A DNA stretch of 64,000 nucleotides from Pseudolabrys sp. Its GTDB lineage: Bacteria > Pseudomonadota > Alphaproteobacteria > Rhizobiales > Xanthobacteraceae. Shown here in pieces: positions 1 through 9,498 of the stretch. Position numbers and translations under genes: made by a program. The stretch covers positions 1 to 64,000 of the forward strand of contig JAURVZ010000020.1 in NCBI GenBank assembly GCA_030655215.1, written 5' to 3'. Position 1 is the stretch's first letter. Each line of letters begins with the position of its first letter. The notes under the pieces are model-generated. The model had not been told where the DNA came from and made no database searches. It saw only the letters and a list, made by a program, of their open reading frames with translations.

Positions 1-453
1 GGTCGGCTCGGTGTCGAAGATCATTTCGGCGTTGAGGCCCATCATCAGCGCATGCAGCAGCGACAAGGTGTCCTTCTCGGTGTTGGCGCGCGTCGCTTCT
101 GCGAATTCGATAATGGCGGGGTCGGGCGCGGTCAGGCTCGACTCGCGCAAATACAGCGCCGGCGGAAGGCGCTCGATGCAGCCATTGACGATGCCGTGTG
201 TGTCCTGCGTGTCGACTTCGCCGGCGACCGTGACGGTCAGTTCGTCGAACGGGCCTTCGGCGTTGAAGACGTGGCTGATATTACCGAACGCGCCTTCATG
301 CTGATGCAGCTGGCAATCCTGCGACACCTCGATGCGCCAGTTGACCACGTACTGGCCGTCGTGATTGCGCGGCGTCAGGCGCAGCACCTGCGTCACGCTT
401 TTCGGCGGCTGCTCGTAGCGGTAACTGGTGGCGTGCGAAATGCGGATACGCAT
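1..453 (-). CDS. Transglutaminase-like family protein, N-terminal part (runs off window)
   Basis: The first 151 codons of a gene that leaves the window at position 1; there is no stop. Residues 2 to about 85 look like the beta-rich N-terminal region of bacterial transglutaminase-like proteins (it opens MRIRISHATSYRYEQP, then NVFNAEGPFDE-like strands). The catalytic Cys-His-Asp core would lie beyond the edge, so activity cannot be judged here. It is the third gene of a same-strand set behind the circularly permuted ATP-grasp and alpha-E genes, with 76 bp between it and the alpha-E stop. In this family context the protein is usually thought to take part in peptide or amide-bond chemistry together with the two upstream partners; the substrate is unknown. 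Confidence 0.85.
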   Translation of the reverse strand, partial: MRIRISHATSYRYEQPPKSVTQVLRLTPRNHDGQYVVNWRIEVSQDCQLHQHEGAFGNISHVFNAEGPFDELTVTVAGEVDTQDTHGIVNGCIERLPPALYLRESSLTAPDPAIIEFAEATRANTEKDTLSLLHALMMGLNAEMIFDTEPT

Positions 454-529
454 AGGGCTATTGATGCGCCTTGAGCGCTGCTGGTGGACCGGACAATGAC
501 ACCCGCGCGAGTGGACGCACGGGCTTCCT

Positions 530-1471
530 TTATAACAGGAATTGCTCGGTGATGGCACCACCCAAACGATTGTTTTCCGTAATGAATTCGCTGATGAATT
601 CGTGCAGGCCGCGCTGGAAAATGCCGTCCATTTTGCTGTTTTGCAGGCGGGTGCGCAGGCCGCGCGCCTGGCGCTGCGCCGGGCCCTGACGGCCATAGGA
701 GCCGGAGATCGAATCGAGGTTGCGCACGATCGCCTCGTAGCAGGATGACAGCGAGCGCGGCAGTTCGTCCTTGAGGATGAGGAGATCGGCGACCAGCCAG
801 GGCTTGAGGCTGTCGCGATAGACCCAGTGATAGGCGGTCAGCGCCGACACCGAGCGCAGGATCGCCGCCCACTGGAAATAATCGAGCGGGCCGCCGACGC
901 GTTCATTGTCCGGCAGCAGCAGATGATATTTGACGTCGAGAATACGTGCGGTGTTGTCGGCGCGCTCCATGTAGACGCCGAGACGCGAGAACCAATAGGC
1001 GTCATTGCGCAGCATGGTGCGGTAGGCTGAGCCGTCAAAGCGCAAAGATGATTCCTGCACCCAGCGCAGGAAGCGCGACATTTCCTCGCGCGAGGTCGGG
1101 CCATTGCCGTAACGTTTCAGCTCCAGCCATGTGCCGTTGATGGCGTCCCACATTTCCATGGTCAGCGCCGTGCGCACGGCGCGGGCATTGTGCCGCGCCG
1201 CCTCGAAGCAGGAGCGGATCGACGACGAATTGGCAGTGGAGAAGGCGAGGTAATCGGTGACGTTTTCCTCGTTGGCTTCGTCATACAGCTTGAAGAAGCC
1301 GTTGGCGCAGCCGGCGGTGAGCACGGCCGATTCCCATTCATTGCTGGCGCCGACATAAGCCAACGGCAGCGCCGAAAGTCGCTGCGTCGCATCGAGAATG
1401 CGCGCGAGATATTCGGCGCGTTCGACGTAGCGCGAGAGCCAGTACAGATTGTCGGCCGTGCGGGAGAGCAT
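530..1471 (-). CDS. Alpha-E domain-containing protein
   Basis: A 313-residue, largely helical protein that opens with MLSRTADNLYWLSRYVERAE, the typical start of the bacterial alpha-E family (DUF403). The length matches the family. No catalytic motif or membrane segment is evident; the many Trp, Tyr and Arg residues spread over the helices are characteristic. It sits 33 bp downstream of the circularly permuted ATP-grasp gene and just upstream of the transglutaminase-like gene, all on the minus strand, so one transcript is likely. The family is almost always found with these partners, suggesting a joint role in forming or breaking a peptide-like bond. The biochemical function is not established. 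Confidence 0.9.
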   Translation of the reverse strand: MLSRTADNLYWLSRYVERAEYLARILDATQRLSALPLAYVGASNEWESAVLTAGCANGFFKLYDEANEENVTDYLAFSTANSSSIRSCFEAARHNARAVRTALTMEMWDAINGTWLELKRYGNGPTSREEMSRFLRWVQESSLRFDGSAYRTMLRNDAYWFSRLGVYMERADNTARILDVKYHLLLPDNERVGGPLDYFQWAAILRSVSALTAYHWVYRDSLKPWLVADLLILKDELPRSLSSCYEAIVRNLDSISGSYGRQGPAQRQARGLRTRLQNSKMDGIFQRGLHEFISEFITENNRLGGAITEQFLL

Positions 1472-1504
1472 GCTATTTCGTTCTCACTGCGTGAAAGCGC
1501 ATCA

Positions 1505-2926
1505 TCAACTATCCAAAACCCACGTATCCTTGGTCCCGCCGCCCTGGCTGGAATTCACCACCAGCGATCCTTTTTTCAAAGCGACCCGGGTGAGGCCGCC
1601 GGGCACAATCTTTACGCCATTGCGGCCGGACAGCACGAAAGGCCGCAGATCGACGTGGCGCGGCGCGACGCCTTCCTCAACGCAGGTCGGCGAGGTCGAC
1701 AAAGCCAAAGTCGGCTGGGCGATGAAATTCGTCGGATCGGATTTCAGCTTGGCGCGGAATTGCTCGATGGCGACCTTCGAGGCGGTTGGGCCGATCAGCA
1801 TGCCGTAGCCGCCGGAGCCGTGCACTTCCTTGACGACCAGCTCGGGCAAATGGTCGAGCACGTATTTCAAGTGCTCTTCCTCGCGGCAGCGCCAGGTCGG
1901 CACGTTTTTCAGCAAGGGTTCTTCGCCGAGATAGAACTTCACGATCGCCGGCATGAAACTATAGACGGCCTTGTCATCGGCGATGCCGGTGCCGACCGCA
2001 TTGGCCAAAGTCACATTGCCGGCGGTGTAGGCCGACATCAGGCCGGGCACGCCGAGAATGCTGTCCGGGCGGAAGGCGAGCGGATCGATGAAGTCGTCAT
2101 CAACGCGGCGGTATATGACGTCGACGCGCTGCGGCCCCTGCGTCGTGCGCATATAGACGATCTCGTCCTTGACGAAGAGATCGCGGCCTTCGACCAGTTC
2201 GACGCCGAGCTTGTCGGCGAGGAACGAATGTTCGTAATAGGCCGAGTTGAACACGCCCGGCGTCAGCAGCACGACATTCGGCTCTTTGGTCGTGGTCAGC
2301 GGCGCGACCGACTTCAGGCTGCGCAGCAATTCGTCCGGATAGTTCTCGACCGGCGCAATGCGGTGGCGCGAGAACAATTCCGGAAACAGCCGCATCATGA
2401 TTTCGCGGTTCTCCAGCATATAGGAGACGCCGGAGGGCGTGCGGGCATTGTCCTCGAGGACATAGAAGGTCTCGGCGTCGACGCGGATGATGTCGATGCC
2501 GGCAATGTGCACATAGATGTCGTGCGGCACGCGCTGGCCGCTCATTTCCGGGCGGAAGGCCGGATTACGGAAAACGAGGTCTTCCGGGATGATGCCGGCC
2601 TTGATGATCTCGCGGGCGCCGTAGACGTCCTTGATGAACATGTTCAGCGCATTGACGCGCTGGGTCAGGCCCTTCTCGAGCAGCTTCCATTCGGAGGCGG
2701 CCATGATGCGCGGGATGACGTCGAAGGGGATCAGGCGCTCGGTCGAGTCGGCCTCGCCGTAGACGGCGAAGGTGATGCCGATGCGGCGGAAGATGAGTTC
2801 GGCCTCGCGGCGGCGGTAATCGAGGACGTCGGGCGGGACTTCGGCCAGCCAGCGGGCCAGTTCGGCATAGGCCGGCCGGGTTTCGTCACCATCGTGACCC
2901 TTCATCTCATCGAAGGCGGCAGCCAT
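1505..2926 (-). CDS. Circularly permuted ATP-grasp type 2 protein
   Basis: A 473-residue protein of the circularly permuted ATP-grasp 2 family. Recognisable stretches are GVSYMLENREIMMRLFPELF in the first half, RVDVIYRRVDDDFIDPLAFR in the middle and a glycine-rich KEVHGSGGYGMLIGPTA loop near residue 375 that probably contacts nucleotide. ATP-grasp enzymes join a carboxylate to an amine or thiol through an acylphosphate, so it is the likely ligase of the three-gene set with the alpha-E and transglutaminase-like genes downstream. It is the first gene of the set; the 316 bp upstream must hold the promoter. The start gives MAAAFDEMKGHDG; a few residues of uncertainty remain. The substrate is unknown. 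Confidence 0.92.
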   Translation of the reverse strand: MAAAFDEMKGHDGDETRPAYAELARWLAEVPPDVLDYRRREAELIFRRIGITFAVYGEADSTERLIPFDVIPRIMAASEWKLLEKGLTQRVNALNMFIKDVYGAREIIKAGIIPEDLVFRNPAFRPEMSGQRVPHDIYVHIAGIDIIRVDAETFYVLEDNARTPSGVSYMLENREIMMRLFPELFSRHRIAPVENYPDELLRSLKSVAPLTTTKEPNVVLLTPGVFNSAYYEHSFLADKLGVELVEGRDLFVKDEIVYMRTTQGPQRVDVIYRRVDDDFIDPLAFRPDSILGVPGLMSAYTAGNVTLANAVGTGIADDKAVYSFMPAIVKFYLGEEPLLKNVPTWRCREEEHLKYVLDHLPELVVKEVHGSGGYGMLIGPTASKVAIEQFRAKLKSDPTNFIAQPTLALSTSPTCVEEGVAPRHVDLRPFVLSGRNGVKIVPGGLTRVALKKGSLVVNSSQGGGTKDTWVLDS

Positions 2927-3242
2927 TCTTGAAGTCCCCCAGCAGCACTCAACGCGTCAGTCCGGATTAAGTGCCCCGACTGTGTGCCCCATCCCCCACT
3001 TTGAGAAGAGGCGGCGCATTGTCCCGGCCTGTTATTCTGCAAGCTCCGGGCCAAAAAATAGCGTGGAAAAACACGTATTTGGCTCTAGCAGCATAGTCCA
3101 GTGCGGAGGCTTTGCCTAATTTATGGGCGAACTGACGCGCTGGCGACAAGAGGCCTGTGGCCTGGAGGTCGCCGCCGCTTGAGGTGCCCTCCCGGGCACG
3201 CTACGTCTTTTTCTCCATTCAGCCGCGAGCCTTGAGCAGACA
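2927..3242. other. Divergent intergenic region with no recognisable element
   Basis: A 316-bp gap between the ATP-grasp gene (leftward) and the CinA-like gene (rightward). It must carry both promoters. I see no tRNA, repeat, clear operator or credible short gene; small frames here lack a ribosome binding site and family resemblance. Confidence 0.5.
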
Positions 3243-3992
3243 ATGACCCCTGAGATCGTCACCGCGGCTATTCTTGTGATCGGCGACGAGATCCTGTCCG
3301 GGCGGACCAAGGACAAGAACATCGGCTACATCGCCGAATACATGACCACCATCGGCATCGACGTGAAAGAAGTGCGGGTGGTCTCGGACGACGAGCCGGA
3401 AGTGGTCAATGCGCTGAACGCTTTGCGCAGCCGCTACACCTATGTGTTCACGACAGGCGGCATCGGCCCGACGCATGACGACATCACCGCCGACTGCATC
3501 GCCAAGGCCTTCGGCGTCGGCATCGATTTCCACCCGGAGGCGGTGGCGATCATGAAGGAGCGCGTGGCGCGGCTCGGCGGCGAACTGAACGAAGCGCGCA
3601 TGCGCATGACCCGCATCCCGATCGGCGCTGAACTGGTCGCCAATAAGGTGTCTGGTGCGCCGGGCTTCTGGATCGGCAATGTCATCACCATGGCCGGCGT
3701 GCCGTCGATCATGCAGGCCATGCTCGATGAAGTGGCGCCGAAGCTGAAGACGGGCGTGAAGATGCTGTCGGACTCGATCCGCGCTGACGCCAAGGAAGGC
3801 GACATCGGCACCGAGCTCGGCGCCGTCGCCAAGGCCTTTCCCGATGCGATGATCGGCAGCTACCCGTTTCAGGACGACAAGGGCCTGCCGAACACCAATG
3901 TCGTGGTGCGCTCGCGCGACGCGGCGCGGCTGGCCGAAGTGCGCGCGGCGGTGGAGGCCATGCTGGTCAAGGTCAAGGCAACGCTCGTTTAA
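3243..3992 (+). CDS. CinA N-terminal-type competence/damage-inducible protein (MoaB/Mog fold)
   Basis: A 249-residue protein with the molybdopterin-binding (MoaB/Mog) fold seen in the N-terminal half of CinA. The hallmark [13 protein letters not shown] lies at residues 70-82, and [14 protein letters not shown] near residues 13-26 is the other conserved patch. The C-terminal nicotinamide-nucleotide amidohydrolase domain of full CinA is absent, as is common in alphaproteobacteria where the two halves are separate genes. Related N-terminal domains act as ADP-ribose pyrophosphatases in nucleotide salvage, which is a possible role here. The xanthine phosphoribosyltransferase gene starts 28 bp downstream, so the two may be cotranscribed. 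Confidence 0.88.
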   Translation: MTPEIVTAAILVIGDEILSGRTKDKNIGYIAEYMTTIGIDVKEVRVVSDDEPEVVNALNALRSRYTYVFTTGGIGPTHDDITADCIAKAFGVGIDFHPEAVAIMKERVARLGGELNEARMRMTRIPIGAELVANKVSGAPGFWIGNVITMAGVPSIMQAMLDEVAPKLKTGVKMLSDSIRADAKEGDIGTELGAVAKAFPDAMIGSYPFQDDKGLPNTNVVVRSRDAARLAEVRAAVEAMLVKVKATLV

Positions 3993-4020
3993 GTTTGTTC
4001 AAGCTCACAAGGCTCACACG

Positions 4021-4542
4021 ATGGCAACTCCTCCCTCTGACAGCGCGCCCGGCCCGGAAAAGATGTTTCCGGTGTCGTGGGATCAATTCCACCGCGACAC
4101 GCGCGCGCTGACGTGGCGTTTGCATGAAGCCGGTCCGTTCGAGGCGATCGTCTGCATCACCCGCGGCGGCCTGGTGCCGGCGGCGATCGTGGCGCGCGAA
4201 CTGAACGTGCGCGTCATCGAGACGATCTGCATTGCCAGCTACATGAACTACAAGAACCAGGGCGAGATCCAGATCATGAAAGGCGTCGGCGCCGAGGTGC
4301 TGGCGCTGCGCGAGCAGGGCAAGAAGATCCTGATCGTCGATGACCTGGTCGACACCGGCAAGACGGCGCGCGTTGTGCGCGACATTCTCCCCGAAGCGCA
4401 TTTCGCCACTGTCTATGCCAAGCCGATGGGGAGGCCTTTGGTCGATACCTTCATCACCGAAGTATCGCAGGACACCTGGATCTACTTCCCGTGGGATACC
4501 GGGCTTGCCTTCGTGCCGCCGATCCGCGCCGGCGGCGACTAA
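4021..4542 (+). CDS. gpt: Xanthine phosphoribosyltransferase
   Basis: A 173-residue type I phosphoribosyltransferase that makes XMP or GMP from xanthine or guanine plus PRPP. The PRPP-binding loop [13 protein letters not shown] is at residues 104-115 and the flexible region with [10 protein letters not shown] at 46-55. The C-terminal W-Y-F-P-W stretch fits the Gpt subgroup, which stacks the purine on aromatic residues. I chose the ATG at 4021 (MATPPSDS) because it gives the family length; a longer frame upstream overlaps the CinA-like gene and is not family-like. It follows that gene by 28 bp. Confidence 0.93.
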   Translation: MATPPSDSAPGPEKMFPVSWDQFHRDTRALTWRLHEAGPFEAIVCITRGGLVPAAIVARELNVRVIETICIASYMNYKNQGEIQIMKGVGAEVLALREQGKKILIVDDLVDTGKTARVVRDILPEAHFATVYAKPMGRPLVDTFITEVSQDTWIYFPWDTGLAFVPPIRAGGD

Positions 4543-4608
4543 AGACTTCTATCAAGATGGACGGCATCGGCTAGGATCGTTGCGCCGGTGCCGAATGGAG
4601 TGAAGACG

Positions 4609-5055
4609 ATGAGCGCTGCGACTGCCGAGAGGACTGCCGGGGAATTGCTGTCGCAGGTCGTGCGCGCCAAGGACATGCCGTGGACGCCGACGCGCTTTCC
4701 CGGCTGCGAGTTGAAGTCGCTGCTGTTCGATCCGAAGAGCGGGCTGGCGACAGCGCTGATGCGCATGGCGCCCGGCGCCGAACTGCCCGACCACGAGCAT
4801 GCGATGATCGAGCAGACCTATGTGCTCGAAGGAACACTGGTCGACAAGGAAGGGCCCGATGCCGGCACCGAAGTCGGCCCCGGCGAATTCGTCTGGCGTC
4901 CGGCGGGCAGCCGTCATTCGGCATGGTCGCCGAATGGCTGCGTGACGCTCGCCATGTTCCAGATACCGAACAAGTTCTTCGAGAAAGACGGCCGCGTCAC
5001 CGATCTGACCGGCCAGGATTGGGACCCGGCCTGGAAGGCGTTATTACCGGGTTGA
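4609..5055 (+). CDS. Cupin domain protein (ChrR-like)
   Basis: A 148-residue single-cupin protein. Metal-binding positions are visible as H62, H64 and E68 in the DHEHAMIEQTYVLEG segment and H103 in the PAGSRHSAW segment, the usual first and second cupin motifs. The family resembles the C-terminal cupin of the anti-sigma factor ChrR, but no zinc-binding anti-sigma domain or sigma factor gene is present here, so it is more likely a stand-alone metal-dependent sensor or small-molecule enzyme. The ATG at 4609 is preferred over the GTG at 4588 because GGAG sits 8 bases before it. Substrate unknown. Confidence 0.85.
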   Translation: MSAATAERTAGELLSQVVRAKDMPWTPTRFPGCELKSLLFDPKSGLATALMRMAPGAELPDHEHAMIEQTYVLEGTLVDKEGPDAGTEVGPGEFVWRPAGSRHSAWSPNGCVTLAMFQIPNKFFEKDGRVTDLTGQDWDPAWKALLPG

Positions 5056-5115
5056 GCTAGCATCCGCCGCCGCGCCGGAGTTCATCCGCCGTGACGGCGG
5101 GTGATGAAGACCGCA

Positions 5116-5203
5116 GCGGGCGTGGCGGAATGGTAGACGCAAAGGACTTAAAATCCTTCGGATGGAAACGTCCGTGCCGGTTCGAGTCCGGCCGCCCGCA
5201 CCA
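5116..5203 (+). tRNA. tRNA-Leu (anticodon TAA)
   Basis: An 88-base type II tRNA including an encoded CCA. The acceptor stem gcgggcg pairs with cgcccgc, the anticodon stem aagga/tcctt encloses the loop with TAA, a long variable arm follows and the T-loop is ttcgagt. The secretory lipoprotein gene begins 20 bp downstream. Confidence 0.97.
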
Positions 5204-5222
5204 CAGTTTTGAGGAGAGCGCG

Positions 5223-5600
5223 ATGCGCGACATGATGAACCGAACCCGCACCGCGCTCGCAGTGGCGCTGGCATCCGCGATGCTGGCCGGCTGCTCCTCG
5301 AGTGACTCGGCGGGCGACCGGGTCGGCAGTTCGCTGGTCTCGCCCGGCAAGTTCGAGTTCTACACCTGCGCCCACCTGGCGCAGCAGGTGGCCAGCTACA
5401 AGCAGAGGGAGAGGGAGCTTGAGGCGTTGATTGCCAAGGCGAATTCCGGTTTCGTCTCGGCCATCGCCTATCGGCCGGAATACCTCCAGACCCGCGGTAA
5501 CCTGGTCGAACTGGGCAAGGAGGGGGCTCGAAAGAACTGCCCGCCGGTGATCGTGGAGTCGCCGAAGCCGCCGGCCGCGCCTGCGCCAAAAAGGCGCTAG
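5223..5600 (+). CDS. Small lipoprotein of unknown function
   Basis: A 125-residue protein with an N-terminal signal peptide ending in the lipobox LAGC, so Cys24 is expected to be lipidated. The mature part holds a short helical segment (HLAQQVASYKQRERELEALI, about residues 52-71) and a proline-rich C-terminus, PKPPAAPAPKRR. Similar short lipoproteins are common in the Hyphomicrobiales and uncharacterised. The ATG at 5223 has GAGGAG about 7 bases upstream; earlier in-frame starts lie inside the tRNA-Leu gene and are excluded. Two cysteines in the mature part (in YTCAH and KNCPP) could form a disulfide. Confidence 0.85.
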   Translation: MRDMMNRTRTALAVALASAMLAGCSSSDSAGDRVGSSLVSPGKFEFYTCAHLAQQVASYKQRERELEALIAKANSGFVSAIAYRPEYLQTRGNLVELGKEGARKNCPPVIVESPKPPAAPAPKRR

Positions 5601-5688
5601 TCCGACCGGAGGGAATGGAACTTTTCCGGTTCCCGGCGCTTAATAGGGCTGAAGCGCGCCATCAGGGCGCGGCCGAACGGGGGCTGCC

Positions 5689-5856
5689 ATGACCACAAGC
5701 GTTCTTATCAGCATTCTGATCACCTTTCTTGTCATCATTCTCATTCTGTATCTCGTCAACATGCTGCCGATCGATGGCCGCGCCAAGCAGATCGTGCGCA
5801 TCATCATCATCATCATCGGCGTGATTTCGATGCTCAAATATCTCGCGGTGTTCTAG
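5689..5856 (+). CDS. Thivi_2564-family small membrane protein
   Basis: A 55-residue protein made of two hydrophobic segments: ISILITFLVIILILYLVNML (about residues 7-26) and a six-isoleucine run, RIIIIIIGVISMLKYLAVF, at the C-terminus. They are joined by the polar turn PIDGRAKQIV, a signature of the Thivi_2564 family of tiny inner-membrane proteins. Function is unknown. A GGGGG run lies just upstream of the ATG. A strong terminator hairpin follows at 5879, so the transcript is probably monocistronic. Confidence 0.85.
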   Translation: MTTSVLISILITFLVIILILYLVNMLPIDGRAKQIVRIIIIIIGVISMLKYLAVF

Positions 5857-5878
5857 GCACCGCGCCAAGCGACGGAGA

Positions 5879-5903
5879 GGCCCGCCACGCTGGCGGGCCT
5901 TTT
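5879..5903 (+). terminator. Rho-independent terminator
   Basis: A perfect 9-bp stem, ggcccgcca/tggcgggcc, with a three-base loop is followed by tttt. It ends the small membrane protein transcript and separates it from the convergent P-type ATPase gene. Confidence 0.85.
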
Positions 5904-5909
5904 CGCGTT

Positions 5910-8237
5910 TCAGAGCCGCAAACCGCGCAGACGCAGCGCGTTGCCAACGACGCTGACCGATGACAGAGCCATCGCCGCAGCGGCAATGATCGGCGACAGC
6001 AACAGACCGAACACAGGGTAGAGCAGGCCGGCCGCGATCGGCACGCCGGCGGCGTTGTAGATGAAGGCGAAGAACAGGTTCTGCCTGATGTTGCCCATGA
6101 CGGCGGCAGACAGGTGACGCGCCTTGACGATGCCCATCAGGTCGCCGCGCAACAGCGTGATGCCGGCGCTTTCAATCGCGACATCGGAGCCGGTGCCCAT
6201 GGCAATGCCGACCTGAGCGGCGGCGAGCGCGGGCGCGTCATTGACTCCATCGCCGGCCATGGCGACGACACGGCCCTCGCGCGTCAGCTTCTCGACCACC
6301 GCGCTCTTCTGATCGGGCAGCACATCGGCTTCCACTTCAGTAATGCCGAGACGCCTGGCGACGGCGAGAGCCGTGGTGCGGTTGTCGCCGGTCAGCATGA
6401 CGACGCGGATGCCATCGGCGACGAGCGCCTTCAGCGCATCGGGCGTCGTGGCCTTGACTGGATCGGCAATGGCGATGATGCCGGCCGGCTTGCCATTGAC
6501 GGCGAGGAAGATGGCGGTGGCGCCGTCGGCGCGTTGCGCTTCGGCGGCGTCGTGCAGCGCCGACGTGTCGATGCTCAGCTCAGTCAGAAACTTCGCCGAG
6601 CCGAGCGCGATGCGCTTGCCACCGACCATGCCGATAACGCCTTTGCCGACGGGTGAGTCGAAACCGCGCACGGGCGTGAGTTCAAGATTGCGTTCGGCTG
6701 CAGCTTTCAGAATGGCGGCGGCGAGGGGATGTTCGCTGCCGCGCTCGACGCTGGCCGCGATCTGCAACACTTGCACCTCATCGAAACCGTCGGCGGTCAG
6801 CAAGGCGACGACCTTCGGCTTGCCCTCGGTCAAGGTGCCGGTCTTGTCGACAACAAGCGTGTCGATCTTTTCCATGCGCTCAAGTGCTTCAGCACTTTTG
6901 ATCAGAATGCCCGCCTGCGCACCCCGGCCGACACCGACCATGATCGACATCGGCGTGGCTAAGCCAAGCGCGCAGGGGCAGGCGATGATCAACACGCTGA
7001 CAGCGGCAACAAGGCCATAGGCATAACGCGGCTCGGGGCCGAACACCGCCCAGGCAGCAAAGGCGGCAATCGCAATGATGATGACCGACGGCACGAAGCC
7101 GGCCGCCATGCGGTCGGCGAGCCTTTGGATCGGCGCACGCGAGCGTTGCGCGTTGGCGACCATCTGCACGATCTGCGCCAGCAACGTGTCGCGGCCAATC
7201 TTGTCGGCCCGCATGATGAAAGAGCCGGAGGTATTGAGCGTGCCGCCAATGACGCGCGCGTCCTTCTCCTTGCTCACCGGCATCGACTCGCCGGTGACCA
7301 TGGATTCATCGAGAGACGAGCGCCCGTCGAGGATCACGCCATCGAGCGGCACCTTGTCGCCGGGACGGACACGCAAAGAGTCGCCCACGACAATGGCGTC
7401 GAGCGCCACTTCTTCATCGCTGCCGTCGGCATTGACGCGGCGCGCGGTCTTTGGCGCCAGATTGAGCAAGGCCTTGATCGCGCCCGACGTCGCATCACGC
7501 GCGCGCAGCTCCAGCACCTGGCCGACGAGGACAAGAACGGTGATGACCGCGGCTGCTTCAAAGTAAACCGCCGGCGTCCCGTCATGGCCGCGAAACGCAT
7601 CGGGGAAAATGCCGGGCGCGAAAGTGGCGAACAGGCTGTAGACGTAAGCGACGCCGGTGCCCATCGCGATCAGCGTGAACATGTTGAGGTTGCGCGTCAG
7701 CACTGACTGCCAGCCGCGCACGAAGAACGGCCAGCCGGCCCACAACACGACCGGCGTGGCGAAAGCGAACTGGATGGTACTGGAGAGTTTCGGGTCGACC
7801 CAGCCGTGGCCGCCAACAAGATGCGCGCCCATTTCCAAAACGAACACCGGCAGCGTCAGCACCAAGCCGATCCACAGGCGCCGCGTCATGTCGGCCAGTT
7901 CGGGATTGGGGCCGCTCTCGGCGGAGACAACATCGGGCTCGAGCGCCATGCCGCAAATAGGACAGGCGCCGGGGCCAAGCTGGCGGATCTCCGGATGCAT
8001 CGGACAGGTGTAGATCGCGCCTTGGATGACCGGCTCCGCCTCGCGGGGGCCGAGATATTTCGCCGGATCGGCGCTGAACTTGGTTTTGCAGCCGGCCGAG
8101 CAGAAATAATACGGATGGCCGTTGTGATTGTGCTGATGCTTGGCGGTGTGCGGATCGACCGTCATGCCGCAGACGGGATCGAGCACGCCGGTGGGCGTGT
8201 GGTGATGGACGTGGTCGTAATGAGGATGGTCGGTCAC
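5910..8237 (-). CDS. Heavy-metal translocating P-type ATPase (copper type, YHS domain N-terminus)
   Basis: A 775-residue P1B-type ATPase that pumps monovalent copper or silver out of the cytoplasm at the cost of ATP. The transmembrane CPC ion-binding motif is at residues 420-422 and the phosphorylated aspartate is D464 in DKTGT; TGES and [10 protein letters not shown] are also present. Instead of the usual HMA domains the N-terminus is His-rich ([10 protein letters not shown]) and carries a YHS domain (Cys23, Cys46, Cys50) followed by a CPMH...CPICGMAL heavy-metal-binding segment (Cys78-Cys95). No regulator or chaperone gene adjoins it. The upstream 200 bp is occupied by a palindromic repeat. 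Confidence 0.93.
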   Translation of the reverse strand: MTDHPHYDHVHHHTPTGVLDPVCGMTVDPHTAKHQHNHNGHPYYFCSAGCKTKFSADPAKYLGPREAEPVIQGAIYTCPMHPEIRQLGPGACPICGMALEPDVVSAESGPNPELADMTRRLWIGLVLTLPVFVLEMGAHLVGGHGWVDPKLSSTIQFAFATPVVLWAGWPFFVRGWQSVLTRNLNMFTLIAMGTGVAYVYSLFATFAPGIFPDAFRGHDGTPAVYFEAAAVITVLVLVGQVLELRARDATSGAIKALLNLAPKTARRVNADGSDEEVALDAIVVGDSLRVRPGDKVPLDGVILDGRSSLDESMVTGESMPVSKEKDARVIGGTLNTSGSFIMRADKIGRDTLLAQIVQMVANAQRSRAPIQRLADRMAAGFVPSVIIIAIAAFAAWAVFGPEPRYAYGLVAAVSVLIIACPCALGLATPMSIMVGVGRGAQAGILIKSAEALERMEKIDTLVVDKTGTLTEGKPKVVALLTADGFDEVQVLQIAASVERGSEHPLAAAILKAAAERNLELTPVRGFDSPVGKGVIGMVGGKRIALGSAKFLTELSIDTSALHDAAEAQRADGATAIFLAVNGKPAGIIAIADPVKATTPDALKALVADGIRVVMLTGDNRTTALAVARRLGITEVEADVLPDQKSAVVEKLTREGRVVAMAGDGVNDAPALAAAQVGIAMGTGSDVAIESAGITLLRGDLMGIVKARHLSAAVMGNIRQNLFFAFIYNAAGVPIAAGLLYPVFGLLLSPIIAAAAMALSSVSVVGNALRLRGLRL

Positions 8238-8279
8238 GGGGGATAGATAGGTGAGTTTGGGCGGATTGCGAACCCCATC

Positions 8280-8440
8280 ATTTTGGAGCGCACCTCCTCG
8301 TTCCCCGGACGCGGCGCAGCATGCAGCGAAGCGTAATGATGCGCCGCAGATCCGGGGTCCCGGTTACTTAAGGAAACAACCGGGGTCCCGGGTCTGCAAC
8401 GCACCGTCAAGTGACGCTGCGTTGCGCCCGGGACACGGCT
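8280..8440. repeat. Palindromic intergenic repeat, ccgggtcc type
   Basis: A compact region of nested inverted repeats: ggggtcccgg appears twice in facing context around the centre ttacttaaggaaacaa, and cgcaac/gttgcg arms flank it. It lies between two leftward genes and overlaps no family-like reading frame. Such mosaic palindromes are typical of Nitrobacteraceae intergenic DNA. Confidence 0.6.
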
Positions 8441-9461
8441 AGGCAAATTTCTCCCTTGCCAACTTCGCGCCCTTACCCAACGCCACCAGCTTCGCCTCGG
8501 CAATATCACGGTGCATTGGCGCCATGCCGCAATTGGTGCCGCAGACGATGCGCTCCTTCGGCACGTATTTCGTCACTTCGGCGATGACCTCGACGACTTT
8601 CTCCGGCGTTTCGACAACGTCAGAAGCGACATCGATGACGCCTATCAGCACATCCTTGTCGCCCAAGAGCGACAGCAGCTTCAGCGGCACCCGCGAATTG
8701 ATCGCTTCGAGCGAAATCTGATTGATCTTGCTCTTGCCGAGTGCCGGAAAAATCTTCTCATATTGCGTCCACTCGTCGCCGAGCGAATTCTTCCAGTCGA
8801 TATTGGCCTTGATGCCGTAGCCGTAACAAATGTGAACGGCGGTGGTGCAGGTCAGTCCGTCAATGGCGCGGTGCAGCGCGTCGATACCCCATGTCGGCAC
8901 TTCGTCCATGAAGACATTGAAGGCCGGCTCGTCGAACTGGATGACGTCGACGCCATCGGCCTGCAGCGCCTTGGCTTCCTTGTTGAGCAGATCGGCGAAG
9001 GCCATCGCCATCTTGATCTTGTCGCCGTAATGCGCGTCGGCAACCGTGTCGGCAATTGTCATCGGGCCGGGCAGGGTCATCTTCAGCTTGCGCGTCGTAT
9101 GTGCGCGGGCGAAAGCGGTCTCCGTCTGATGCACGCGGCCTTTCAGCGACAGCGCGCCGCGCACCTGCGGCACCATCGCCTTGTAGCGATCGTTGCGAAT
9201 GCCCATCTCGACTCTGTGCTCGGTGTCGATGCCATCGACGAATTCGAGAAAGCCGTGCACGAAATGCTGACGCGACATTTCGCCGTCGCAGACGATGTCG
9301 ATGCCGGCGTCTTCCTGCGACTTGATCGCGAGCAGCGTGGCGTCGAGCTTGCCTTGCGCCAGTTCGGCGCCTTCAAGCCGCCATTTGGGCCACAGCTTGT
9401 CCGGTTCGGCCAGCCATGATGGCTTCGGCAGACTGCCGGCGACAGTCGTCGGAAATAACAT
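8439..9461 (-). CDS. Core MetE-like cobalamin-independent methionine synthase
   Basis: A 340-residue protein corresponding to the C-terminal catalytic half of MetE. The probable zinc ligands are H210 and C212 (AVHICYGYG), E252 and a cysteine at 307 or 311 (VCGTNCGM). It opens with FPTTVAGSLPKP, the family signature. The folate-binding N-terminal half of full MetE is missing, as in the core-MetE families that use methylated proteins or other methyl donors rather than folate; the methyl donor of this one cannot be read from sequence. An FAD monooxygenase gene lies 37 bp upstream on the same strand and may belong to the same transcript. Confidence 0.85.
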   Translation of the reverse strand: MLFPTTVAGSLPKPSWLAEPDKLWPKWRLEGAELAQGKLDATLLAIKSQEDAGIDIVCDGEMSRQHFVHGFLEFVDGIDTEHRVEMGIRNDRYKAMVPQVRGALSLKGRVHQTETAFARAHTTRKLKMTLPGPMTIADTVADAHYGDKIKMAMAFADLLNKEAKALQADGVDVIQFDEPAFNVFMDEVPTWGIDALHRAIDGLTCTTAVHICYGYGIKANIDWKNSLGDEWTQYEKIFPALGKSKINQISLEAINSRVPLKLLSLLGDKDVLIGVIDVASDVVETPEKVVEVIAEVTKYVPKERIVCGTNCGMAPMHRDIAEAKLVALGKGAKLAREKFA

Positions 9462-9498
9462 ATCATCCTCCCAGCATCGGCCGCTTGCGCGGTCTTGC

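Noticed and set aside
1190..2932. A 580-codon rightward frame opposite the ATP-grasp and alpha-E genes
   Set aside because: It is the antisense shadow of two clear family genes; its composition is repetitive His/Asp/Arg-rich without any recognisable domain, as expected from high-GC complementary strands.
5617..5640. A possible EcfG promoter (ggaac, cgct) ahead of the Thivi_2564-type gene
   Set aside because: The spacer is 15 bp and the -10 is CGCT rather than CGTT, so it fits neither spacing nor consensus well; the GGAAC is also part of a small palindrome.
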